Source of the DNA: Chamaesiphon sp041738715
GTDB taxonomy: Bacteria; Cyanobacteriota; Cyanobacteriia; Cyanobacteriales; Chamaesiphonaceae
Reading direction: 5' to 3'
Length of the DNA stretch: 64,000 nt
NCBI GenBank assembly: GCA_041738715.1
Contig: JBGSPI010000087.1
Location: 1-64,000, forward strand
In this document: positions 52,138 to 61,054 of the stretch, piece by piece
Position numbering within the stretch: position 1 is the first letter of the stretch
How the letters are laid out: every line of letters starts with the position of its first letter
Notes under the pieces: generated by a model
The model's input: the letters and a program-made list of their open reading frames with translations, nothing else
Told to the model about the DNA's origin: nothing
Database searches by the model: none
Made by a program: the position numbers and the translations under genes

Positions 52138-52527
52138 TTCACACTCCCTGAAAATTTAGTGAATAGCAAATGGTGAATAGTTAACCAATCACCCACTGCT
52201 CACACTTCGGCTACGTATCGCCAGAGGCGAGGCTACGCCAACAGTGCAAGCCTCCCAACTCCCACACTTCTCCTCTCGGAGAGGCTACTTCTGCTGAGGC
52301 AGAGGCTACTTGTACTGAACGGAGTCGAAGTACGCCAACGGCTATGCTCAGTGCAAGCCTCCCAACTCCCTTAAAAAATATTAAACTTTACTTTCACTCA
52401 TTCAGAACTTGGGTAGAATAGATGAAGTAAGCTAGATAATCTTGAAGGTTATTTAGTTTAAACCAATTTTGCAGTTACCTGCGATTGCGGAAAACCATCC
52501 ACTTACCCACCAGAAACTCCCATAGCT
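52138..52527. other. Repeat-rich intergenic region before infC
   Basis: Between 52200 and 52370 the sequence is made of palindromic repeat words (GGCTACGCCAAC, GCCAGAGGCGAGGC, CTGAGGCAGAGGCTAC, GTGCAAGCCTCCCAACTCCC twice). The rest is AT-rich and should hold the infC promoter and leader. The infC reading frame is open back to 52462, but contains no ATG, GTG or TTG before 52690. No gene is seen here. Confidence 0.65.
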
Positions 52528-53070
52528 ATTAAATCTCCCATAATCGAAAAAAGACGCACCCGCGATCTTCCTCAAATCAACGAACGTATCCGCTTCCCTA
52601 CAATTCGCGTAATCGGTACTGACGGCGAACAGTTAGGGATTCTTACGCCCCAAGAGGCGCAGGCTACAGCGGATGCGAATGGATTAGATTTGGTTCTTGT
52701 TAGTGACAAAGCAGACCCTCCTGTATGCCGGATCATGGACTACGGGAAGTACAAATTTGAATTAGAAAAGAAAGCTCGCGAAGCGAAGAAGAAACAGCAT
52801 ACCGCAGAAGTCAAAGAAGTCAAGATGCGGTACACGATCGAGGAACATGACTACCAAGTGCGGGTTACTCAAGCCGATCGATTCTTGAAGTCTGGCGATA
52901 AAGTTAAGGCGACGATTACTTTTCGTGGTCGAGAAATCCAGCATAGCGATCTAGCTGAAAAAGTGCTCAAACGAATGGCGGACGACCTGAAAGAAGTTGC
53001 CGAAGTCCAGCAATTTCCTAAAAAGGAAGGACGTAACATGATGATGTTGCTTTCCCCGAAGAAAGTCTAA
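52528..53070 (+). CDS. infC: Translation initiation factor IF-3 (apparent AUU start)
   Basis: IF-3 binds the 30S subunit and enforces start-codon fidelity. The conserved frame begins upstream of any normal start: residues SPIIEKRRTRDLPQINERIR and FPTIRVI, the standard N-terminal region, lie before the TTG at 52690. The frame has a stop at 52459 and only ATA (52522, 52540) and ATT (52528) near the expected start. ATT-AAA at 52528 gives a 180-residue protein of normal length. AUU is the known infC start in E. coli, where it allows IF-3 to repress its own synthesis. The C-terminal domain (VKMRYTIEEHDYQVRVTQAD) is intact. Confidence 0.88.
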   Translation: MKSPIIEKRRTRDLPQINERIRFPTIRVIGTDGEQLGILTPQEAQATADANGLDLVLVSDKADPPVCRIMDYGKYKFELEKKAREAKKKQHTAEVKEVKMRYTIEEHDYQVRVTQADRFLKSGDKVKATITFRGREIQHSDLAEKVLKRMADDLKEVAEVQQFPKKEGRNMMMLLSPKKV

Positions 53071-53090
53071 AAATTGACTTAAATCTAGTA

Positions 53091-53123
53091 CAAAGCAGGG
53101 TACCCGATGGGTACCCTGCTTTG
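53091..53123 (+). terminator. infC terminator hairpin
   Basis: CAAAGCAGGGTACCC and GGGTACCCTGCTTTG form a perfect 15-bp stem with a GAT loop, 20 bases after the infC stop. It lacks a long T-run. The 290 bases after it, up to rbcL, must carry the rbcL promoter and leader; they hold no gene. Confidence 0.8.
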
Positions 53124-53414
53124 CTAAGTACTAATACTCAGTCTACACAAAAGTAAATATTCTCGATCGAAATATAGTCAGTTAAAAATCACCAAATACT
53201 TTTCGGTTAGATAGAGGGGATCTGTCAAATCGAGCTATCAGCGCATCATTCACTCAGATCCCATCGGTGCAATCCTCATTGATCCCCTTCAATGGTACCC
53301 ATATAAAATCCTCTTATAACTCCCACAAAAAGATCCGAAGTAAAACTTATCCACTTGCTGATATAGTATGAACTGAATAAGAAACGTCAACTGGTTCCTG
53401 AAGGTAAGAAATCT

Positions 53415-54845
53415 ATGGCTTACGCGCAAACTCAAACTCAGTCGAACACTGGTTATAAAGCTGGTGTACAAGACTACCGTTTGACTTATTACACTCCCGA
53501 CTACACTCCCAAGGACACAGATCTCCTCGCAGCCTTTCGGATGAGTCCTCAGCCTGGAGTACCCGCCGAAGAAGCAGCCGCAGCAGTAGCCGCTGAATCT
53601 TCCACTGGTACCTGGACAACTGTTTGGACTGACCTCCTCACCGACCTCGATCGGTACAAAGGTCGTTGCTACCATATCGAGCCTGTTAAGGGCGAAGATA
53701 ATCAATATTTTTGCTTTATTGCCTATCCTTTAGATTTATTTGAAGAAGGTTCTGTAACCAACCTATTAACATCTCTCGTCGGTAACGTATTTGGTTTCAA
53801 AGCCTTACGTTCTCTCCGGTTAGAAGACATCCGCGTTCCTGTTGCCTATCTCAAGACCTTCCAAGGTCCTCCTCACGGTATTACCGTTGAGCGCGATAAA
53901 TTAAATAAATATGGCCGTCCGTTGTTAGGTTGTACTATCAAACCCAAACTCGGTTTATCTGCTAAAAACTATGGTCGGGCAGTATATGAAGTTCTGCGTG
54001 GTGGTCTAGACCTAACCAAAGACGACGAAAATATTAACTCTCAACCCTTCATGCGTTGGCGCGATCGGTTCTTGTTCGTTCAAGAAGCGATCGAGAAAGC
54101 TGAAGCAGAAACTGGCGAAATCAAAGGTCACTACCTCAACGTGACTGCCCCTACCTGCGAAGAAATGATGGAACGTGCAGCGTTCGCCAAAGAAATTGGC
54201 ACTCCCATCATCATGCACGACTTCTTGACTGGTGGTTTTACTGCCAACACTAGCTTGGCTAAATACTGCCGCGCTAATGGTCTGCTCTTGCACATTCACC
54301 GCGCAATGCACGCAGTAATCGACCGTCAGAAAAATCACGGGATTCACTTCCGCGTTCTGGCAAAATGTCTGCGGATGTCTGGTGGCGACCACCTTCACTC
54401 CGGTACTGTTGTTGGTAAACTCGAAGGCGAAAAAGGCATCACCATGGGGTTTGTTGACCTCATGCGCGAAAACTACATCGAAGAAGATCGCTCACGCGGT
54501 ATTTTCTTCACTCAAGATTGGGCTTCCATGCCTGGTGTATTTCCAGTTGCTTCCGGTGGTATTCACGTCTGGCACATGCCTGCACTCGTGGAAATCTTCG
54601 GCGATGACTCTTGCCTCCAATTCGGTGGTGGTACTGCCGGACACCCTTGGGGTAATGCTCCTGGCGCAATGGCTAACCGCGTTGCCCTCGAAGCTTGCGT
54701 TCAAGCTCGGAACGAAGGTCGGAACCTGATGCGTGAAGGTGGCGACATCCTCCGTGAAGCTGGTAAATGGTCTCCCGAACTAGCTGTTGCACTTGAACTC
54801 TGGAAAGAGATCAAGTTTGAATTTGAAGCAATGGATACTCTGTAG
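53415..54845 (+). CDS. rbcL: RuBisCO large subunit, form IB
   Basis: Fixes CO2 onto ribulose 1,5-bisphosphate in the carboxysome. The 476-residue sequence shows the N-terminal YKAGVQDYRLTYYTPDYTPK, the catalytic lysine motif KPKLGLSAKNYGRAVYEVLR, the carbamylated lysine in GGLDLTKDDEN and loop 6 SGTVVGKLEGEKG. Order rbcL-rbcX-rbcS identifies form IB. An AAGGTAAG ribosome-binding match lies upstream of the ATG. The neighbour upstream is infC, separated by a terminator. Confidence 0.98.
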   Translation: MAYAQTQTQSNTGYKAGVQDYRLTYYTPDYTPKDTDLLAAFRMSPQPGVPAEEAAAAVAAESSTGTWTTVWTDLLTDLDRYKGRCYHIEPVKGEDNQYFCFIAYPLDLFEEGSVTNLLTSLVGNVFGFKALRSLRLEDIRVPVAYLKTFQGPPHGITVERDKLNKYGRPLLGCTIKPKLGLSAKNYGRAVYEVLRGGLDLTKDDENINSQPFMRWRDRFLFVQEAIEKAEAETGEIKGHYLNVTAPTCEEMMERAAFAKEIGTPIIMHDFLTGGFTANTSLAKYCRANGLLLHIHRAMHAVIDRQKNHGIHFRVLAKCLRMSGGDHLHSGTVVGKLEGEKGITMGFVDLMRENYIEEDRSRGIFFTQDWASMPGVFPVASGGIHVWHMPALVEIFGDDSCLQFGGGTAGHPWGNAPGAMANRVALEACVQARNEGRNLMREGGDILREAGKWSPELAVALELWKEIKFEFEAMDTL

Positions 54846-54918
54846 AAGGGGATAGAGAATAGAGAATAGGGGCTAGTGAAAATACTAATCGCTATTCCTA
54901 TATTTATCACTTACCGTA

Positions 54919-55299
54919 ATGGATCTCAAACAAGTTGCGAAAAGTACTGCAAAAGTCATCTCTAGCTATTTGACTTATCAGGCGATGCAGATTGTCTTGG
55001 CTCAATTGACTGAGAGCAATCCACCGCTAGCTGTGTGGCTGCGAAATTTCTCCGGGCAACAAATCCTCCAAGATGGCGAACTCTACTTGCAAGCACTCTT
55101 GACTCAAAACCAGGAGTTAGCCTTCCGCATTATGGCAGTGAGGGAGCATTTAGTAGAAGAAATCATGGATGATTTACCAGAGATGATGTTTCACGAGATT
55201 AAGTCCCAAAATAGTCAGCATCGTCGGCAACAGCTAGAGAAAATATCGCAACTATCCATTACTGAACCAAACAGCAATCCCGATCGGTCATCAGAGTAA
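54919..55299 (+). CDS. rbcX: RuBisCO assembly chaperone RbcX
   Basis: A 126-residue dimeric chaperone that clamps the C-terminal EIKFEFEAMDTL-type tail of newly folded RbcL and assists assembly of the L8 core. The helical sequence (STAKVISSYLTYQAMQIVLA, QLTESNPPLAVWLRNFSGQQ, DGELYLQALLTQNQELAFRI) matches RbcX. The target tail is present in the upstream rbcL product. It sits between rbcL and rbcS, as in many cyanobacteria. Confidence 0.95.
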   Translation: MDLKQVAKSTAKVISSYLTYQAMQIVLAQLTESNPPLAVWLRNFSGQQILQDGELYLQALLTQNQELAFRIMAVREHLVEEIMDDLPEMMFHEIKSQNSQHRRQQLEKISQLSITEPNSNPDRSSE

Positions 55300-55359
55300 C
55301 TGAGTTAACACCAGCCAATCTGGAATCTTAACTATATTTAGCCTTAGAGCAAAGAGAAA

Positions 55360-55680
55360 ATGCAAACTTTATCCGTGAGTCGTCGCTTCGAGACCTTCTC
55401 CTACTTGCCTCCTTTGAGCGATGCTCAAATCACCAAGCAGCTTCAATATATTCTCGATCAAGGATATATTCCCGCTGTTGAATTCAGTCAAGACTCAGTA
55501 GCGCAACAGCACTACTGGACTCTGTGGAAATTACCCATGTTTGGTGCAACAAATACCACTGAAATCTTGAGCGAAATCCGCGCTTGCCGCAGTGAATATG
55601 GTCATTGCTACGTTCGGGTAATTGGTTTTGACAACATCAAACAGTGTCAAGTATTGAGCTTTATCGTTCACAAACCATAG
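55360..55680 (+). CDS. rbcS: RuBisCO small subunit
   Basis: Caps the RbcL octamer to form L8S8. The 106-residue protein has the family start RRFETFSYLPPLSDAQITKQ, the YILDQGYIPAVEFSQ region, the YWTLWKLPMFG motif and the ending YVRVIGFDNIKQCQVLSFIV. It is the last gene of the operon and is followed by an intrinsic terminator. Confidence 0.97.
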   Translation: MQTLSVSRRFETFSYLPPLSDAQITKQLQYILDQGYIPAVEFSQDSVAQQHYWTLWKLPMFGATNTTEILSEIRACRSEYGHCYVRVIGFDNIKQCQVLSFIVHKP

Positions 55681-55734
55681 TAATTTAAGCTACTGTAGAC
55701 AGTTCAATTTTCTGAAGTGTCAAATCTAACTGTT

Positions 55735-55767
55735 AGAGAGAAGAGTTAATTCCCTTCTCTCTTTTTT
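55735..55767 (+). terminator. Intrinsic terminator of the RuBisCO operon
   Basis: AGAGAGAAG pairs with CTTCTCTCT around a ten-base loop and is followed by a six-base T-run, the standard rho-independent form, 55 bases after the rbcS stop. Confidence 0.85.
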
Positions 55768-55791
55768 AATTTATACAATAGTACTCCAGGG

Positions 55792-56346
55792 TTAAGATGG
55801 AGGGAAAAATAGACGACAGATATAAACAGCACTAGAGATGCCGACGACATCTGCGATGAGTCCAGCTAGGAGAGCATGACGGATTTTTTTAATGCCCACA
55901 GAACCAAAGTAAACTGCTAAGACATAAAATGTTGTTTCCGTAGAACCGTACATGGTGGCGGCAATTTTGGCAATGAGAGAGTCCGATCCGTGGGTTTTTA
56001 CCAAGTCGCTGAGGAGTCCGAAGGAGCCACCACCAGAGAGGGGTCGCATCAATGCTAAAAGCACATTTTCGGGAGGGAATCCCACCAGTGATAAAGCGGG
56101 GGCTAAAATTTGGAGGAGGACATCTAGTGCGCCACTGGCACGAAACATGCCGATCGCGACTAGAATTGCCACTAGATAAGGGATAATTTGGATCGCGATC
56201 GTAAATCCATCTTTTGCACCTTCTGTAAAGACTTCATAGACTTTAACTTTTTTAAAGACAAGGGCATAAAAAGGGATAGCCATTAATAGTAGAGGAATAA
56301 CATACTTGGCTGCGGTGTTAAATATATCAGCTACAGATTCAATCAT
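55792..56346 (-). CDS. spmB: SpmB-like nucleoside-recognition (gate) membrane protein
   Basis: A 184-residue membrane protein with several hydrophobic segments (YVIPLLLMAIPFYALVFKKV, IIPYLVAILVAIGMFR). It contains the gate-domain features PLSGGGSFGLLSDLV and TMYGSTETTFYVLAVYFGSV. In Bacillus the SpmA/SpmB pair is needed for spore-core dehydration. Cyanobacteria do not sporulate, so here it is probably a small-molecule or ion transporter of unknown substrate. The partner gene lies 52 bases upstream. Confidence 0.82.
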   Translation of the reverse strand: MIESVADIFNTAAKYVIPLLLMAIPFYALVFKKVKVYEVFTEGAKDGFTIAIQIIPYLVAILVAIGMFRASGALDVLLQILAPALSLVGFPPENVLLALMRPLSGGGSFGLLSDLVKTHGSDSLIAKIAATMYGSTETTFYVLAVYFGSVGIKKIRHALLAGLIADVVGISSAVYICRLFFPPS

Positions 56347-56398
56347 ATTTAAAAGTCAGAGAGTGAAGTGGATAGTCGAAAGTTAACAGTTAATTTAG

Positions 56399-57028
56399 TT
56401 AATTTTCCGATCGATCCGACTCTATCTGTTCACCGATATCTTTCACTTGAGGCATGGCAAACCGGGGTAGTTTGGAGAGTAATTTAACTGCGATAACTCC
56501 AGCAACAGTCGAACAAGTGGTAGCTAAAATAGTGGGGATAAATATTTGACTAGAATTAGTACCCATTAAGGCGACGACGGTGGCAGGTAGAATTAATTGG
56601 ACACTAGAAGTGTTGATCGCCAGAAAAGTACACATGGCATTAGTGGCACTATCTTCAGTCGGATTCAGCGTTTGCAATTCTCGCATCGCTTTTAGTCCCA
56701 ATGGTGTGGCGGCGTTACCTAGTCCTAATACATTTGCTGATATATTCAAGACCATTGCACTAACTGCTGGATGATCTGGGGGAACATCAGGAAATAGCCA
56801 TAAAGTAATCGGTCGAACTAGACGAGCAATTGCATTAATTAATCCAGCTACTTCGGCGATTTTCATGATACCTAACCAGAGAGCCATAATACCGATCAGA
56901 CCGATCGATAAGTCTACAGCCGTTTTAGCACTATCAATTGCCGCATTGGTAACAGCTTCAATGTTCCCCTTGAGTGCCCCAATAATAAAAGAAATGGCGA
57001 TCATGCCAAACCAAACATAATTAAGCAT
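56399..57028 (-). CDS. spmA: SpmA-like nucleoside-recognition (gate) membrane protein
   Basis: A 209-residue membrane protein homologous to SpmA. It has hydrophobic segments near the start (YVWFGMIAISFIIGALKG) and a gate motif including LNISANVLGLGNAATPLGLK and TFLAINTSSVQLILPATVVA. It forms a likely operon with the SpmB-like gene downstream. Substrate is unknown. A short acidic tail ends the protein. Confidence 0.82.
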   Translation of the reverse strand: MLNYVWFGMIAISFIIGALKGNIEAVTNAAIDSAKTAVDLSIGLIGIMALWLGIMKIAEVAGLINAIARLVRPITLWLFPDVPPDHPAVSAMVLNISANVLGLGNAATPLGLKAMRELQTLNPTEDSATNAMCTFLAINTSSVQLILPATVVALMGTNSSQIFIPTILATTCSTVAGVIAVKLLSKLPRFAMPQVKDIGEQIESDRSEN

Positions 57029-57065
57029 AAAACTAATTTAAGTGGTAAAAATCCTCAAAAAATAT

Positions 57066-57899
57066 CTATGGCAACCAAGGATACTGGCGAAAATTAGGTT
57101 GACGCTTTTCCAGAAAGGCTTGCTTACCCTCAGCACCTTCTTCTGTCATGTAGTAGAGTAGCGTCGCATTCCCCGCTAGTTCCTGTAAACCAGCTTGTCC
57201 ATCACAATCAGCATTCAGAGCCGCTTTCAGACAACGAATCGCGATCGGACTTTTAGCTAAAATTTCTTGTGCCCATTCTACACCTTCAGCTTCTAATCTG
57301 TCGATCGGCACCACACAATTAACTAAGCCCATATCTAAGGCAGCTTGAGCATCATATTGGCGGCATAGATACCAGATTTCTCGCGCTTTCTTTTGCCCGA
57401 CAATTCGTGCTAAATAACTCGCCCCAAAACCCCCATCAAAACTGCCCACCTTGGGGCCAGTCTGACCGAAGATCGCATTATCAGCGGCAATAGTCAGATC
57501 GCAAATCAAGTGTAAGACATGACCACCACCGATCGCATAACCCGCAACTAGGGCGATAACAGGCTTGGGCATTGATCGAATCAACCGTTGGAGATCCAAC
57601 ACATTTAAGCGGGGAATCCCGTCTGCGCCCTGATAACCCCCATGTCCGCGTACAGATTGATCGCCACCAGAACAGAAAGCATATTTCCCATCGGTATGGG
57701 GGCCTGCACCTGTGAGCAACACCACGCCAATACTCGTATCTTCCCGCGCATCACAAAAAGCATCGTACATCTCAAATACCGTCTGGGGACGGAAAGCATT
57801 CCGTTTTTCGGGACGATTGATGGTCACTTTTGCGATGCCATCGGCTTTATGATAGAGAATATCAGTGTAAGTTTTGACCGATCTCCAGGTAATTTCCAT
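57066..57899 (-). CDS. menB: 1,4-dihydroxy-2-naphthoyl-CoA synthase
   Basis: Crotonase-fold enzyme closing the second ring in phylloquinone synthesis, the quinone of photosystem I. The start at 57899 (MEITWRSVKTYTDILYHKAD) gives the standard 277 residues; the longer frame from 57956 adds 19 unlikely ones. Visible features are ITINRPEKRNAFRPQTV-type start of the fold, FCSGGDQSVRG, and the oxyanion/active region AGYAIGGGHVLHLICDLTIA and GSFDGGFGASYLARIVG. Confidence 0.95.
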   Translation of the reverse strand: MEITWRSVKTYTDILYHKADGIAKVTINRPEKRNAFRPQTVFEMYDAFCDAREDTSIGVVLLTGAGPHTDGKYAFCSGGDQSVRGHGGYQGADGIPRLNVLDLQRLIRSMPKPVIALVAGYAIGGGHVLHLICDLTIAADNAIFGQTGPKVGSFDGGFGASYLARIVGQKKAREIWYLCRQYDAQAALDMGLVNCVVPIDRLEAEGVEWAQEILAKSPIAIRCLKAALNADCDGQAGLQELAGNATLLYYMTEEGAEGKQAFLEKRQPNFRQYPWLP

Positions 57900-57976
57900 A
57901 TTTGAACTGAGACGCTGAACATGGTTTAGTTTAACGCTGCACGTGATCGCCAGCATGGCTGACTTTTAAATATTTG

Positions 57977-58699
57977 TTACGCTTGGCAAATCGACTCTGG
58001 TTGCAACAATTGGGCAACCATTTCAGCGCGAGAAGAAACATCTAACTTGCGGAACATCCGCTTGAGAGCTTGTTTGACCGAATTCTCGGTAATCCACAAC
58101 TCCCGACCGATTTCGGCGTTAGTTTGTCCCAAGGCAACTAATTTGGCAATTTGTAATTCACGCGGGGTCAATCTAGTGATGGTCAATGGTGGGAGTGGCG
58201 ATTTGCCAGAATTAATCGACGATCTCATCGTGGCAGTCCAAACTGACAAGTGCAAACAAACCGCACTTAAATCAGTGAGATTTTGTTGGTCAAAAGCTGG
58301 CCTCGATCGATCGCGCGTACAACCCACCACGCCGACTAATCGACCGCGACTAACAATCGGCCCCGCCATTACATGCCAATGATCGGATCTGGGACAAATC
58401 ATCGCCCAAACTTTGGGTGATGTTACTAAGGCTTCGTGGATGGGTGCATGATGCTCGACTAGATAACGGGCGATGGGATTGTGCTCGGTCGATAGAGCCA
58501 TTTGCAGTACTTTTTCGATCTGAACATCGATGAGTGGCAATCGCTCTTTGAGAGTCTGTTCAACAGTATCCAAGTAAAATATGCCCCGCCTGGTAGCCCG
58601 AAAATGCTCCCCAATTTGCGGAAGTAATTGCGATCGCAGATCTGACTCATTCTCAACTCGATCGATCGTAACAAATAAATGCTGTAAGGAACTTAGCAT
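57977..58699 (-). CDS. GAF-like/LuxR-family transcriptional regulator
   Basis: A 240-residue regulator. Residues 1-150 resemble a GAF sensor (ATRRGIFYLDTVEQT, WHVMAGPIVSRGRLVGVVGC). Residues 170-235 are a LuxR-type helix-turn-helix (LTPRELQIAKLVALGQTNAE, IGRELWITENSVKQALKRM). This layout resembles redox- or light-responsive cyanobacterial regulators, but no ligand is identifiable. It lies 77 bases upstream of menB, and a promoter controlling both cannot be excluded. Confidence 0.82.
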   Translation of the reverse strand: MLSSLQHLFVTIDRVENESDLRSQLLPQIGEHFRATRRGIFYLDTVEQTLKERLPLIDVQIEKVLQMALSTEHNPIARYLVEHHAPIHEALVTSPKVWAMICPRSDHWHVMAGPIVSRGRLVGVVGCTRDRSRPAFDQQNLTDLSAVCLHLSVWTATMRSSINSGKSPLPPLTITRLTPRELQIAKLVALGQTNAEIGRELWITENSVKQALKRMFRKLDVSSRAEMVAQLLQPESICQA

Positions 58700-58807
58700 A
58701 GTCGCGATAGTAAAAAGAGTACCCGATCGAGGACTAGGCGCGATCGATTTTCACTCTTATGATAGATTTTATTCCAGTTACAAAATTAATTAATCGAGGA
58801 GTGAAAT

Positions 58808-59236
58808 ATGCGGCAAGATACCATCTTCAGCCCATTCTTTGCCACATTGCTGCTGACTTTCCTCGTTTGGGTGTATATGTATATCCGCCGGATTCATTTC
58901 ATCACCAGCCACCAGATTCGATCGAAAGATCTAGCTCTACCCGGCAAATTGGCAGAAATTTCGCCACCAAGTGTATCTAATCCATCCGACAACTTCAAAA
59001 ATCTATTTGAGATTCCCGTAATTTTTTATGTGCTTATTTTATATTTATTTATGACCAAACAGGTTGATTATTTGTATCTCAGTGCTGCTTGGATGTTTGT
59101 GATCTTGCGCGTATTCCATAGTATCGTTCACTGTACATTTAATCTAGTCATGCTGAGATTCTATCTCTACTTATTTTCAACTTTGGCGGTGGTATTTATT
59201 TCAGTTCGTCTAGCTTTCAGCCCCCTGGCGATCTAG
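58808..59236 (+). CDS. MAPEG-family membrane protein
   Basis: A 142-residue membrane protein of the MAPEG family (membrane-associated eicosanoid and glutathione metabolism). Four hydrophobic segments are seen: residues 9-25, 63-80, 85-105 and 118-138. The central NPSDNFKNLFEIPVIFYVLI and AAWMFVILRVFHSIVHCTFN contain the conserved Asn-Phe-Glu-Pro and Arg-His features that line the glutathione site. Start ATG follows GAGGAG, a strong ribosome-binding match. The bacterial substrate is unknown. Confidence 0.85.
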   Translation: MRQDTIFSPFFATLLLTFLVWVYMYIRRIHFITSHQIRSKDLALPGKLAEISPPSVSNPSDNFKNLFEIPVIFYVLILYLFMTKQVDYLYLSAAWMFVILRVFHSIVHCTFNLVMLRFYLYLFSTLAVVFISVRLAFSPLAI

Positions 59237-59299
59237 AATGTAAATCGATCGAGTGGTCAGATAGATGACTCGATCGCATCGTAAATAGGGTTGGTTGAA

Positions 59300-60118
59300 A
59301 TGACAAGTTCGATTTGGCAAATAGATATTTCTAGTCGCCCCCAACATAACGATCTTGGCGAAATTCTCTGGGAATTGGTCATTTGTCATGCCGATGGGGA
59401 CTGGTATCACACCGCAACTTGCCCCCAAAAACAAGTAAATGCGGCGTGGATTGCCACACAGATTCAATTAGCCGCAACCGAAACACTACCTCAACTAATC
59501 CAAGTTTTTCGTCCTCAGAGTTGGGGCTTAATTCAGACGGCAGGTAAGCAATTGGGAATTGAAGTTGTCTCGACGCGGCGGACAATTGCGCTAAAAAAGT
59601 TACTCCAGCAACAGGCGCAGAACTATGGGATCGCGACTTATCAACCATTAGCCATCGAATCACCGCCACCACAACCGATCCCCGATGCACTCATCGGCGA
59701 CAAGTGGCAATTTGTCACCCTGACAGCTAAGGAATTAGTGACAGGTTTTAACGATCGACCGATCCCGATCGTGTCGATGCCAGACTATTTATTACCCCCT
59801 CATTGGGGGCTAGGCGGCAACGTAGCCATCCCTGGCGTAATTGTCTATGGGGGGAAACAATCGATGCGATTGGCGCGGTGGGTGGCTGATACGGAGCCTG
59901 TCAGTCTCAATTATTTGGGCGACGATCCTGGTGGATTGGTATTGGAGGCGGGTTTAGCCGATCGATGGGTGATGGTAACATTTAACGATCTAGAAGTCAG
60001 TCAAGCTGCCAAGCTTTATGAAGCGCGGAAGAAGCTCGTACATGGTTTACATTTTCTGCTGGTAACTCCTGATGATTCTGGCATTACCGATAGTGGGATT
60101 TGGCTCTTACAGAATTAA
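59300..60118 (+). CDS. tab2: Tab2/Atab2-family RNA-binding protein
   Basis: A 272-residue protein (DUF1092). In algae and plants Tab2/ATAB2 binds mRNA to promote translation of photosystem I subunits; cyanobacterial homologues are conserved but less studied. Visible stretches are SIWQIDISSRPQHNDLGEIL, FRPQSWGLIQTAGKQLGIEV and WQFVTLTAKELVTGFNDRPI, with PPHWGLGGNVAIPGVIVYGG near the C-terminal third. The ATG at 59300 is preferred over an in-frame TTG at 59291. Confidence 0.85.
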   Translation: MTSSIWQIDISSRPQHNDLGEILWELVICHADGDWYHTATCPQKQVNAAWIATQIQLAATETLPQLIQVFRPQSWGLIQTAGKQLGIEVVSTRRTIALKKLLQQQAQNYGIATYQPLAIESPPPQPIPDALIGDKWQFVTLTAKELVTGFNDRPIPIVSMPDYLLPPHWGLGGNVAIPGVIVYGGKQSMRLARWVADTEPVSLNYLGDDPGGLVLEAGLADRWVMVTFNDLEVSQAAKLYEARKKLVHGLHFLLVTPDDSGITDSGIWLLQN

Positions 60119-60142
60119 GTCAACTGTCAACCGTCAACTGAT

Positions 60143-60934
60143 TCACAGCCAGCCGCGCAATTTATACACGACAATCCCGATATATTCCTTGATCGCGTTA
60201 GTTGTTTGATCCAAGTTTTCTGCATCAGGGATTAAACTAAGGATTGCGGATTCATTTTGGCGATTGGGTTCATCTATTTCCAACTGGGAAATATGATAAT
60301 CAGTTGGTGCGGCGATCGCGTTAATACCTAAGTTTTTAAAAATTGCCAGCGATCGCGGCATGTGCATCGCCGAAGTCACGAGTAAAATGGATTTGAAATT
60401 CTGCTCTTTTAAAATCTTGTTGACGTTAACGGCATTATCACGAGTATTATAAGAGTCACCTTCAGGAATAATATCTGTTTCTGGTACGCCCATGGCGACG
60501 AGTAGTTTAGTCAAGTCTTGTGATTCAGGTTTACCCGCACCTCGCCAAGAGATTCTGCCGCCACTAACAATAATTTTTGGAGCTTTACCTGCACGATATA
60601 AAGTTCCACCATACCAGACTCGATCACCTGCATCTGTTAAGTCTACATCGGGGCGAGGATAAGCTTGAGATCTTGTCCCACCACCTAATACGACGATTGC
60701 ATCTGCATTTGGCAATTCACCTGTTGGGATGTTTTGCCATTCCAAAGATTGAACTAACCAATTACTAGTCCAACCGTTACTACTGAGCAATATGATAACG
60801 AAAGCTGCGGCAATTATTAGAGGTGTCCATTTAGATTTTATCCACCACAAAATTAAAGCAGTTATTAATAATAAACAAACTACGTTTAGCGGGTAAATAA
60901 GTAGAGGAATCAGTTTTGACAGGAATAAAAACAT
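60143..60934 (-). CDS. YdcF-family (DUF218) membrane protein
   Basis: A 263-residue protein with two N-terminal membrane segments (LIPLLIYPLNVVCLLLITAL and LIIAAAFVIILLSS). The DUF218 domain follows: ADAIVVLGGG, GKAPKIIVSGGRISWRGAGK, EGDSYNTRDNAVNVNKILKE and LLVTSAMHMPRSLAIF. Family members such as YdcF and SanA are implicated in envelope integrity or bind nucleotide cofactors, with no agreed activity. It is convergent with the Tab2 gene. Confidence 0.83.
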   Translation of the reverse strand: MFLFLSKLIPLLIYPLNVVCLLLITALILWWIKSKWTPLIIAAAFVIILLSSNGWTSNWLVQSLEWQNIPTGELPNADAIVVLGGGTRSQAYPRPDVDLTDAGDRVWYGGTLYRAGKAPKIIVSGGRISWRGAGKPESQDLTKLLVAMGVPETDIIPEGDSYNTRDNAVNVNKILKEQNFKSILLVTSAMHMPRSLAIFKNLGINAIAAPTDYHISQLEIDEPNRQNESAILSLIPDAENLDQTTNAIKEYIGIVVYKLRGWL

Positions 60935-61016
60935 GGGTAAAATTAATCCTTACTCATTCGATCGATTCCTAGTTTTTTGGGCTAAATTCTGAATTTTGCC
61001 TCTGCCAACGTAGCAT

Positions 61017-61033
61017 GGTGGGCAGTGCCCACC
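61017..61033. repeat. GGTGGGCA palindrome
   Basis: GGTGGGCAGTGCCCACC is an 8-bp palindrome with one central base, 22 bases after the pdhA stop. The core matches the hairpin at 13908-13942 (GGTGGGC). It could act as a terminator for pdhA, but is also likely a dispersed repeat. Confidence 0.6.
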
Positions 61034-61054
61034 TTACCGGAATTAACTATTAAT

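Noticed and set aside
52690..53070. IF-3 as a 126-residue protein starting at TTG 52690
   Set aside because: This would cut off the conserved N-terminal domain, which is encoded intact in the same frame upstream.
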